A stretch of 64,000 bases of DNA, taken from Streptomyces sp. TP-A0874 (GTDB lineage Bacteria > Actinomycetota > Actinomycetes > Streptomycetales > Streptomycetaceae). Of this stretch, positions 32,957 through 40,500 are shown in pieces (position 1 is the stretch's first letter; the number at the start of each line of letters is the position of its first letter). The notes beneath the pieces are model-generated. The model saw nothing but the letters and a program-made list of their open reading frames with translations, searched no databases and was not told where the DNA came from. The stretch is taken from the NCBI RefSeq assembly GCF_001748085.1, contig NZ_BBZK01000008.1, positions 186,001-250,000 of the forward strand. Direction: 5' to 3'. A program made the position numbers and the translations under genes.

Positions 32957-34375
32957 TCACCGCTCGGCGGCCGGGGGCACCACACCCCGTACGGCGCCGA
33001 GTTCCACCAGGTCGGCCGGGCGCAGCCGGAGCTGGTCGGCGGTGGCGGGGACCTGCTCGGGACCGCGTTTGAGGATGGCTGCCGCTGCCTCCGGTCCGAT
33101 GACCGAGAAGTAGCTGTCCGGAGTGGCCCAGGTGTGGCCGGGGGCCGCCAGGGCCAGCGCGCCTCCCGACCCCCCTTCACCGATGAGCAGGCTGGTGACG
33201 GGTGTCCGGGCGGCGGCGACCGCGGCGAAGCAGTCGGCGATCGCCGGGCCAACCCCGGTCCGTTCGGCCTCGGCTCCGTTGGCGGCGCCCGGAGTGTCGA
33301 TCAGGGTGAGCACCGGGATGCCGAGCCGGCCGGCCAGCCGGATCAGCCGGGCGGCGGTCCGGAAGCCCGCGGGGCCGGTGGCCGTGCCGCACTGGGCGAC
33401 GTAGGCGACGGTGCCGCCGGGACGACTGCCGAACCCGCAGCGCATGCCGGGGTCCCGCCCGCCGCAGCGGTCGCCGCTGATCTCCGCGCGGACCTCGAAG
33501 TGGACCCCGAGATACGCCTCCGCTCGCGCCCGCTGGGGCGAGCGGGCCCGTCGCACGACGTCCCAGCCGCTGTCGGAACCCGTCCCCTCCCCCGCCGCGG
33601 CGGGTTCCCGGCCGGCATCCGGCCGGCTCGCCGGCAGCGCCGCGGGCGGCTCCGGTCGGCCCGGCAGCGGATCGGTGAGCAGGGTGAGCCAGCGCGCCAC
33701 GGTGGCCCGAAGGTCCTCCGGCCGGACCACCGCGTCCACAGCGCCGGCCGCCAGTTGACCCTCCGCGCGATAGGCCGCGGGGTCGGCCTCCGGCGGTCTG
33801 GTCCTTGAGCCGGCGAAGCCGATCTGCGCGCCGGGCAGCGCCAGCACGACGTCGGCTCCGGCACCCAGAGTGGCCCAACCGCCGCCCGTCGTCGGGTCGC
33901 GCACGATCGACAGCTGCGCCAGCCCGGCCGCCCGGGTGAGCTCCGACTGGTGGGCGACCCGCTGGAGTTGGCTGAGCGCCCGGATGCCCTCCTGCATCCG
34001 GCTGCCGCCGGTGGCGGGCAGGGAGACGACCGGGAGGCGCAGCTTCCGGGCCGCCGTGTGCGCCGCCTCGATTCGGTCGCCCGCGTACTCGCCGAGCGAG
34101 CCGCCCAGGAATCCGAACTCGAAGGCGATGAGGACCGCCGTGGCCCCGCCGGCCACTCGGCCGGTGCCGCAGAGCACCGACTCCCGCTCTCCGGTGCGTT
34201 CGGCGGCCCGCTCCCGGGCCCTGCCGTACCCTGCCCACTCCAGCGGACCGTCCCCGGGCTCGGGCGCGGCCGTTCCGGGGAGTTCGGTGAAGTCGTCGAC
34301 CAGCGCGGCGATGGCCTCCCGGGCGGTCATCCGGTGGTCAGGCGCGGGGTGGTCGGGTACAGGCCGGTCAGGCAC
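32957..34375 (-). CDS. Single-chain AccD-AccA-like carboxyltransferase
   Basis: The protein has 472 residues. The first half resembles the beta subunit of acetyl-CoA carboxyltransferase (ATGGSRMQEGIRALSQL, VRDPTTGGGWATLGAGADVV, GAQIGFAGSRT) but lacks the four-cysteine zinc ribbon. The second half resembles the alpha subunit (LAGRLGIPVLTLIDTPGAAN, LLIGEGGSGGALALAAPGH, YFSVIGPEAAAAILKR). No biotin carrier or carboxylase gene adjoins it. Its GTG overlaps the matB stop by 8 bp (GTGCCTGA), so the two are coupled. Context suggests it acts on the malonyl-CoA made by MatB, perhaps as a decarboxylase; the true reaction is unknown. Confidence 0.85.
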   Translation of the reverse strand: MPDRPVPDHPAPDHRMTAREAIAALVDDFTELPGTAAPEPGDGPLEWAGYGRARERAAERTGERESVLCGTGRVAGGATAVLIAFEFGFLGGSLGEYAGDRIEAAHTAARKLRLPVVSLPATGGSRMQEGIRALSQLQRVAHQSELTRAAGLAQLSIVRDPTTGGGWATLGAGADVVLALPGAQIGFAGSRTRPPEADPAAYRAEGQLAAGAVDAVVRPEDLRATVARWLTLLTDPLPGRPEPPAALPASRPDAGREPAAAGEGTGSDSGWDVVRRARSPQRARAEAYLGVHFEVRAEISGDRCGGRDPGMRCGFGSRPGGTVAYVAQCGTATGPAGFRTAARLIRLAGRLGIPVLTLIDTPGAANGAEAERTGVGPAIADCFAAVAAARTPVTSLLIGEGGSGGALALAAPGHTWATPDSYFSVIGPEAAAAILKRGPEQVPATADQLRLRPADLVELGAVRGVVPPAAER

Positions 34376-35816
34376 GGAGCGCCCGTTTCATGATCTTGCC
34401 CATGTCGTTGCGGGGCAGCCGGTCCAGGAAGTGCACGGTGCGGGGGCGCTTGTGCGGGGCGAGTTGCCCGGCGACGTGGTCCACCAGTTCCCGGGTGTCG
34501 GGGGCTTGCCGTCCGTCTCTCGGGACGATCCAGGCGACGACCCGCTCGCCGAGGTCGGGGTCGGGCTCGCCGGTGACCGCCGCCTCGGCCACCCCGGGGT
34601 GCTCCAGCAGGGCGTTCTCGATCTCCCCGGCACCGATCTTGTACCCGCCGCTCTTGATGAGGTCCGTGGCCTTGCGGCCGACGATCCGCACGGCCCCGTC
34701 CGGGGTGCGGGTGGCCATGTCCCCGGTGCGGAACCACTCGCCGTCGAAGGCCTCGGCGGTGGCGTCGGGCCGGTTGAGGTACTCGGTGAAGAGGTTCGGA
34801 CCGCACACCTGGATCTCGCCGACGGTCTCGCCGTCCGCGGCGACCTCCGCGCCCCGCTCGTCGACCAGTCGGAGCCGCACCCCGGGCAGCGGCAGGCCGA
34901 CGGTTCCCGGTCGGGGCTCGCCGTCCATCGGCACGCTGGTGTTCATCAGCGTCTCGGTCATGCCGTAACGCTCGACGATCCGCCGGCCGGTGGAGGCCGA
35001 GAGCCGCTCGTGGTCGCGCACCGGGAGCGCGGCGGACCCCGAGACGAGCAGCCGGGCCCCGCCGAGCGCCGCGGCCAGTGCCGGGTCGTCACCCGCCTCC
35101 TCGGCCATCCGGTGGTACATGGTGGGCACGCCGAACAGCATGGTGCCGCCGGCCGAGAGCGCCTCGGCCACGCCCTCGGTGCTGAACCGGCCCAGGTGGT
35201 GCAGGGTGCCGCCGAGCCGCAGCGGACCGAGCACCCCGAGGATCAGACCGTGCACGTGGAACAGCGGCAGCCCGTGGACCAGGACGTCCTCGGCCGTCCA
35301 GCGCCAGACCTCGGCCAACGCGTCCAGGGTGCTGGCCAGCGCCCGACGGGGCAGCACCACGCCCTTGGGCGGGCCGGTGGTGCCGGAGGTGTAGACGATC
35401 AGCGCGGGTTCCTCCTCCCCCGGCTCCTCCTCTCGGAGGGTCTCCAGCCCGGCGGCCGTCACGTCGACGTCCACCCGTTCCAGAGCTTCCAGGGCGGCCG
35501 GCAATGCCGCCCCCGGCTCGGTGAGCACCGCGGTGGGGGCGCTGTCGGAGAGGATGTGGGCCAGTTCGCGCTCGCCGATCCTGGGGTTGAGGGGGACCGC
35601 GGGGACACCGGCGAGCAGCGCCGCCACCACGCCCACCGCGGTCTCCATCGTCGGGGTGGCCCAGACCGCCACCCGGCCGGCCCCGGCGATCCTGGCGGCC
35701 GGAGCCGCGGCAGCCGCGGCCAGTTGCCGGTAGGTCAGCTCACGCCGGCCGAAGCGCAGCGCGGTGCGGTTGGCCTCCAGGGAGGGGTCGTGCAGGGCGG
35801 GGAGCAGAGCGGACAC
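34368..35816 (-). CDS. matB: Malonyl-CoA synthetase (MatB-type acyl-CoA ligase)
   Basis: The protein has 482 residues and uses ATP to join malonate or methylmalonate to CoA. The AMP-binding signature YTSGTTGPPKG lies at 142-152, ERYGMTETLMNTS follows, FRTGDMA is the hinge region and Lys474 in NDMGKIMKR is the adenylation lysine. The sequence is very close to the streptomycete MatB I remember (S. coelicolor SCO2444). The transporter upstream and the coupled carboxyltransferase downstream fit malonate use. Confidence 0.9.
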   Translation of the reverse strand: MSALLPALHDPSLEANRTALRFGRRELTYRQLAAAAAAPAARIAGAGRVAVWATPTMETAVGVVAALLAGVPAVPLNPRIGERELAHILSDSAPTAVLTEPGAALPAALEALERVDVDVTAAGLETLREEEPGEEEPALIVYTSGTTGPPKGVVLPRRALASTLDALAEVWRWTAEDVLVHGLPLFHVHGLILGVLGPLRLGGTLHHLGRFSTEGVAEALSAGGTMLFGVPTMYHRMAEEAGDDPALAAALGGARLLVSGSAALPVRDHERLSASTGRRIVERYGMTETLMNTSVPMDGEPRPGTVGLPLPGVRLRLVDERGAEVAADGETVGEIQVCGPNLFTEYLNRPDATAEAFDGEWFRTGDMATRTPDGAVRIVGRKATDLIKSGGYKIGAGEIENALLEHPGVAEAAVTGEPDPDLGERVVAWIVPRDGRQAPDTRELVDHVAGQLAPHKRPRTVHFLDRLPRNDMGKIMKRALRA

Positions 35817-35924
35817 CGCTGGGTCTCCTTCGTCGGATCCGGGTGGAGCTTTGTCGTCGGGCGATCACCGGGCTCGTCGGGGGATCACCGCGACCGGGTC
35901 GCCGTCGGCGGTCCCGGTCAGCCG

Positions 35925-37190
35925 TCAGCCGAGTCCCGGCACTACCAGGACCAGCCATACCGCGGCCGGTACCGCGGCCGTCACGATCCCTCCGTATGCC
36001 ATCAGCTGGCGGAAGAACCTGTCCCGGTCGACGTCCGGAGCGTTGGCCAGCACCAGCGCCCCGTTGGTCGAGAAGGGGCTCACGTCCACCACGGTCGCGG
36101 AGACGGCCAGTGCGGTGATCATGCCGATCGCACCGATCTCGCCCTGGGCCAGGAACGGGACCGCGAGCGGGATCAGTGCCCCCATGATGCCCACGGACGA
36201 GGCGAAGGCGGAGACGATGGCCCCGATGTAGCAGATCATCAGGGCGCCGAGCAGGGGGATGCCGATGTCGCTGACGGCGTTGCCCGCGTATTCGATGGTG
36301 CCCATCTCCTCGAGCACTCCGACGTAGGTGAGCACCCCGCAGATGAGCAGCACGGTGGGCCAGGTGATCTGGTTGACCGCCTTCTTGCTGTCCGCCGGCC
36401 AGAACAGGCTCAGCAGCACGGCCAGGGTGATGGCGGTGAGCCCGGCGTCCAGGTCGAAGACGAGCACCGCCAGCACGAGCGCCGCCAGTCCGGTAAGGGT
36501 GGCGGCCCGGGCGGCGGTGAGCGCGCCGGCGGCCCGCTCCTCCTCGGTCTCGACGGAGGTCGCGGCGGTGTCGCCGTCGCCCCTGCCGGAGAGCTTGAGT
36601 CCGCCGCAGACGACGAAGACGACGCCGGCGATCAGCAGGTTGACCACGAGGCTGCCGAGGAAGAGGACGATCGGGCTGCCGGGAAGCTTCTCCTTCTCCA
36701 CGATGCCGTTGACGATCGATCCGTAGATGCTGATCGGGGAGAAACCGCCGCCCTGAGAGCCGTGCACCACCATGGCGCCCATCAGCAGCGGGCTGATGCC
36801 GTACCGGGCGGCGAAACTGAGGGCGATCGGGGCGACGATGGCGACGGCGGCGGGGCTGACCGCGCCGATCGCGGTGAGTAGCGCGCTGATCGCGAACATC
36901 ACCCAGGGGATGAGCGCCACCCGACCGCGCACCAGCCGGAGCGCGGTCCGCACCAGCCAGTCCGTGGTGCCGTTGGCGCGGGCGATGGCGAAGAGGTAGG
37001 TCACCCCCACCAGCACCACGAACAGGCTGCCCGGGAAACCGGCGAAGATCTCGTCGGCGTCGAAGCCGGCCACCAGGCCACCGACGCCGAAGGCGGCGGC
37101 GAAGGACAGCGCGCCCATGTTGATCGACCGGGTGGTGGCGACGACGAACACCACCACCAGCACAAGTATCGAGATCAGCTCAGCAGACAT
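35925..37190 (-). CDS. MatC-like dicarboxylate (malonate) carrier
   Basis: The protein has 421 residues and about 11-12 hydrophobic helices. The N-terminal region (ELISILVLVVVFVVATTRSI, FAGFPGSLFVVLVGVTYLFAIA) fits the MatC_N domain of the malonate/dicarboxylate carrier. AMVVHGSQGGGFSPISIYGSIVN and FSTNGALVLANAPD are re-entrant-loop-like motifs of ion-transporter-superfamily carriers. ATG at 37190 begins the first helix. It lies 108 bp before matB on the same strand, so import and activation are probably one operon. Confidence 0.82.
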   Translation of the reverse strand: MSAELISILVLVVVFVVATTRSINMGALSFAAAFGVGGLVAGFDADEIFAGFPGSLFVVLVGVTYLFAIARANGTTDWLVRTALRLVRGRVALIPWVMFAISALLTAIGAVSPAAVAIVAPIALSFAARYGISPLLMGAMVVHGSQGGGFSPISIYGSIVNGIVEKEKLPGSPIVLFLGSLVVNLLIAGVVFVVCGGLKLSGRGDGDTAATSVETEEERAAGALTAARAATLTGLAALVLAVLVFDLDAGLTAITLAVLLSLFWPADSKKAVNQITWPTVLLICGVLTYVGVLEEMGTIEYAGNAVSDIGIPLLGALMICYIGAIVSAFASSVGIMGALIPLAVPFLAQGEIGAIGMITALAVSATVVDVSPFSTNGALVLANAPDVDRDRFFRQLMAYGGIVTAAVPAAVWLVLVVPGLG

Positions 37191-37333
37191 CGAGGCTCCG
37201 TTCCTGGATTCCGGCAGCGTCTTTCCGGCCCTCGGCTGGTTTCGGAAGGCCTCGGTCACCCGGGGGATGAAGGGGGTGAGCGGCGTAGTGGCCGAGTGGC
37301 CGGACCACATTGCGGGCGGGGCGACTTCACTGT

Positions 37334-37343
37334 CAATGCATTG
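37334..37343. promoter_or_regulatory. Palindrome in the matC/GntR intergenic region
   Basis: CAATGCATTG is a perfect 10-bp palindrome flanked by TGT and GACA, in a short AT-rich island between the divergent carrier and GntR genes. It is a candidate operator for the GntR regulator. A TAGTCT at 37384-37389 could be a -10 for that gene. Confidence 0.45.
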
Positions 37344-37428
37344 GACAGAAATTGGTTCAGCCAGTCGGCCACTGCGCCGGTGCTAGTCTGCTTCGGGTGA
37401 GTCGTCCGGGTATCGACGAGGGGGCGGG

Positions 37429-38139
37429 ATGGCCGACGCGCTGCGACCCATGGGCCGGACGCGCCTGTACGAGCAGGTCCTGGAGCGGCTACGCGCCTAC
37501 GTGGCCGAGGGAGAGCTGCGCACCGGCGACCGGCTGCCCACCGAACGGGAGCTCGCCGCACGGCTCGGCGTCAGCCGTTCGTCCGTCAAGCAGGCGGTGG
37601 TCGTCCTGGAGGCACAGGGCCTGGTCGAGGTCAGGCACGGCGGCGGCACCTACCTCCTCCGGGACACCCTCGCGGCCGAGCCGGTACACCAACTGCTGGA
37701 GCGTCGGCGCCGGTTGCCGGACGTCCTGGAGGCGCGTGAGGCGCTGGAGACCAAGCTCGCCGAGCTGGCGGCCGAGCGGCGCACCGAGGGGGACCTCCGG
37801 GGGCTGCGGGAGGCACTCGCCCTGATGGAGCGGGAGATCGCCGAGGGTGGTCACGGCGCGGAGGGCGACCGGCGCTTCCACGCGGCCGTGACGGCCGCCG
37901 CGCACAGCTCACTGCTGGCGGAGTTCATGCGCTCCATCTCGGAGCAGATCACCGAGAGCCGCCATGAGTCGCTCCGCCAGTCCGGACGGCCGAAGCGCTC
38001 GCTCGCCCAGCACCAGGGCATCCTCGACGCCATCGAGGCCCAGCAGCCGAAGGCCGCCGCCGCCGCGATGCGCCGCCATGTCCGCACCGTCGCCAAGGTC
38101 CGGCTGCTGGAGTGGCATCCGGACGAGGACGCCGGCTGA
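37429..38139 (+). CDS. FadR-subfamily GntR regulator, likely of malonate genes
   Basis: The protein has 236 residues. The winged HTH (LYEQVLERLRAYVAEGELRTG, RLPTERELAARLGVSRSSVKQA, GTYLL) is followed by an FCD effector domain (DVLEAREALETKLAELAAER, DRRFHAAVTAAAHSSLLAEF, HQGILDAIEAQQPKAA). FCD regulators usually respond to carboxylic acids. It sits where MatR sits in Rhizobium mat clusters, divergent from the carrier. ATG follows GAGGGGGCGGG. It probably represses matC-matB and is released by malonate or malonyl-CoA. Confidence 0.87.
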   Translation: MADALRPMGRTRLYEQVLERLRAYVAEGELRTGDRLPTERELAARLGVSRSSVKQAVVVLEAQGLVEVRHGGGTYLLRDTLAAEPVHQLLERRRRLPDVLEAREALETKLAELAAERRTEGDLRGLREALALMEREIAEGGHGAEGDRRFHAAVTAAAHSSLLAEFMRSISEQITESRHESLRQSGRPKRSLAQHQGILDAIEAQQPKAAAAAMRRHVRTVAKVRLLEWHPDEDAG

Positions 38140-38353
38140 GCGAGGAGGGCAGGGGGCGCCCTCGGGGGCCCGGGGGGCGCGGTCGGGCGGCTTCGGGGCG
38201 TGGGGTCCCGCGACGTACATCCGTCCGAACCGGTTCGGCCGGCTGCCGCCTTTTCGCCTTCCAGGCCGGAGGGAATGGCCCCATAAGAACATCCTCGTAA
38301 CGTTTTCTGGGGGCCGCGCCAGACGGGCAGCGCCCCCGGGGAGGAGTCCCCAT

Positions 38354-38908
38354 ATGATCCACGGGATCGATGTCAGTGCCTACCAGTCATCGTTCTCCAC
38401 GTCCGGCGTGGACTTCGTCATCATCAAGGCGACCGAAGGCCGCTCCTACGTCAACCCGATCCAGGGCAAGCAGGCGAAGAAGGCCCGCTCGGCCGAGTGC
38501 GTGGTGGGTTTCTACCACTTCCTCTGGCCCGGCGACATCGCCGCCCAGGCGCGCTACTTCATCGACAAGTGCGACTCCGCCAAAGGCGATCTGCTCGCCG
38601 TCGACTGGGAGCGGAACAGCTCCGGCACGTACGCGAGCAACGCCCAGAAGGACCAGTTCATCCGCGAGGTGAAGAAGCTCCGCCCGGGGCACCGGGTGCT
38701 GCTCTACTGCAACCGGGACTTCTGGCTGAACCACGACACGACCTCCTACGCGGGGGACGGGCTCTGGATAGCCGACCCGGTCACCGCGGGGAAGCCGCGT
38801 ATCAAGGCGGCCTGGCGGTTCCACCAGTACGCGACCAACCCGCTCGACAAGAACGTGGGCAAGTTCGACGGCAAGAGCGCGCTGCGCTCCTGGGCGAAAG
38901 GTTCCTGA
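38354..38908 (+). CDS. GH25 family lysozyme/muramidase
   Basis: The protein has 184 residues. It would cut the beta-1,4 bond between MurNAc and GlcNAc. GIDVSAYQ, FVIIKATEGRSYVNP, VGFYHFLWPGD and LLAVDWERN (the acidic pair of the active site) are GH25 marks. No signal peptide is present, although most relatives are secreted; export may use another route or it may act in lysis. ATG at 38354 follows GGGGAGGAGTCCCC. It is at the short end of the family. Confidence 0.9.
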   Translation: MIHGIDVSAYQSSFSTSGVDFVIIKATEGRSYVNPIQGKQAKKARSAECVVGFYHFLWPGDIAAQARYFIDKCDSAKGDLLAVDWERNSSGTYASNAQKDQFIREVKKLRPGHRVLLYCNRDFWLNHDTTSYAGDGLWIADPVTAGKPRIKAAWRFHQYATNPLDKNVGKFDGKSALRSWAKGS

Positions 38909-38927
38909 CGCTCCGCCGGCCCGGCCG

Positions 38928-39431
38928 TCAGCCCTCGGTTGTCCGCATCTCGAACCAGGTGGTCTTGCCCCGCGGCAGTAGGTCGACCCCCCACCGGTCG
39001 GAGATCTCGTTGACCAGGAAGAGGCCCCGGCCGCTGGTGTCGAGTTCGCGCACCGGCATCAGACAGGGCAGCGCCCTGGAGGGGTCGCGCACCTCCACCC
39101 GGATCCGGGTCCGCCGACGCGACATCCGCAGGCCGAAACCGCGCGCCCCGGTGTGCCGCACGGCGTTGCCGACCAACTCCGAGACGAGCAGCACGGTCTG
39201 CTCGGCGAGCACCGGCCCCAGGCCCCACTGAAGCACCACCACCGAGTGCGCCAACCGGCGCGCCGCGGCGGCGGACTCCGGGTGGGAGGGCAGGCACACC
39301 TCGCCGGCGGCGGGGTTCCCGAAACGCTCGATCACATCGCGCGGTTGCTGCTCACCGGGTGACGCCGGGCGGCGCGCCCCGGCGCCACCCGTCCGCCTCC
39401 GGGGGTCTTCCGTACCGTCCAGGCCCGCCAT
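38928..39431 (-). CDS. RsbW-like ATP-binding regulatory protein (HATPase_c)
   Basis: The protein has 167 residues. The GHKL fold shows LLVSELVGNAVRHTGARG (N box), VEVRDPSRALP (G1-like, DPS in place of DxG), GRGLFLVNEISDRWGV (G2) and GKTTWFEM. There is no histidine-phosphotransfer domain. Streptomycetes carry dozens of these; they are anti-sigma-factor or anti-anti-sigma kinases whose partners are often unlinked. No STAS-domain or sigma-factor gene adjoins it, so the partner is unknown. It is convergent with the GH25 gene, 19 bp away. Confidence 0.87.
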   Translation of the reverse strand: MAGLDGTEDPRRRTGGAGARRPASPGEQQPRDVIERFGNPAAGEVCLPSHPESAAAARRLAHSVVVLQWGLGPVLAEQTVLLVSELVGNAVRHTGARGFGLRMSRRRTRIRVEVRDPSRALPCLMPVRELDTSGRGLFLVNEISDRWGVDLLPRGKTTWFEMRTTEG

Positions 39432-39595
39432 GCCCCCATCTTGGCCGCCCGCTCTCCGTCACGGGCCGAAACCGCGAGATTACCGAGCGGGCCCCCGCCC
39501 GGGAGCGGCGCCCCGCCGCCTCTCCGGGCAGTGCCCAACGATTACCCGCGGCGCCGCGAACGGCCCCGCGGATCGTCCCTTCGGTGCGGGGCCCC

Positions 39596-40363
39596 TCAGC
39601 GGAACTCCGCCTTGCCGGGGCCGTCCTCGACGAAGCTGCGCATACCGATCTCCCGGTCCTCGGTCGCGAAGAGGCCGGCGAACCAGTTCCGTTCGACGGC
39701 CAGTCCGGTCTCGATGTCGGTCTCCAGACCGACGTCCACCGACTCCTTCGCGGCCCGCAGCGCGACCGAGGGCCCCTTGGCGAGCCGACCGGCCCAGGCG
39801 CACGCCGCCGAGTAGACCTCGTCGGCGGGCACCACCCGGTCCACCAGGCCGATGGCGAGCGCCTCGTCCGCCTTGACCTGACGCCCCGTGAAGATCAGGT
39901 CCTTGGCCCTGGCCGGCCCGACCAGCCGGGCGAGCCGCTGGGTGCCGCCGGCCCCGGGGATCAGTCCGAGCAGGATCTCGGGCTGGCCGAGCTTGGCGTT
40001 GTCGGCGGCGATCCGGATGTCGGCGCAGAGCGCCAACTCGCAGCCCCCGCCGAGCGCGTACCCGGTCACCGCGGCCACCACCGGCTTCGGGATGCGGGCG
40101 ACCGCGGTGAAGGAGTCCTGCAGGGCCTTGGAGCGGGTGATCATGTCGGTATGGCCCATGTCCCGCATCTCCTTGATGTCGGCACCGGCCGCGAAGACCT
40201 TCTCGCCGCCCCAGATGACCACCGCGCGCACGTCGTCCCGGTGGCTCACCTCGGCGGCGATCTCGCGCAGCCGGTCCTGGGTGGCGACGTCCAGCGCGTT
40301 CATCGGCGGCCGGTCCAGGCGGATGGTGCCGACACCGTCACGGACCTCGAGATTCACAGTCAT
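39596..40363 (-). CDS. Enoyl-CoA hydratase/isomerase
   Basis: The protein has 255 residues and a crotonase fold. The oxyanion-hole segments FAAGADIKEM and GYALGGGCELALCADIRIA are present, with the two candidate catalytic glutamates in GGGCELAL and GQPEILLGLIPGAGGTQRL, as in hydratases of beta-oxidation. The length is standard. No other fatty-acid gene adjoins it. It diverges from the ABC exporter pair across about 140 bp. Confidence 0.93.
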   Translation of the reverse strand: MTVNLEVRDGVGTIRLDRPPMNALDVATQDRLREIAAEVSHRDDVRAVVIWGGEKVFAAGADIKEMRDMGHTDMITRSKALQDSFTAVARIPKPVVAAVTGYALGGGCELALCADIRIAADNAKLGQPEILLGLIPGAGGTQRLARLVGPARAKDLIFTGRQVKADEALAIGLVDRVVPADEVYSAACAWAGRLAKGPSVALRAAKESVDVGLETDIETGLAVERNWFAGLFATEDREIGMRSFVEDGPGKAEFR

Positions 40364-40500
40364 GCCCGCAGGTTAGCCGTCGTTCACCGCTCTGGGCCCG
40401 GTGTGCTGCGCCACACCTCGGTACCCCCGGCTGGGTGAAGGCGCGGTGCGGCGGGAAATCCGGTGGGCACTGTCAGTGCCGAACCGTAGGCTCGGCACCG

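Noticed and set aside
33870..36881. A 1003-codon open frame on the + strand across the malonate genes
   Set aside because: It is opposite three well-supported genes, has no family features, and reflects the lack of stop codons in GC-rich DNA.
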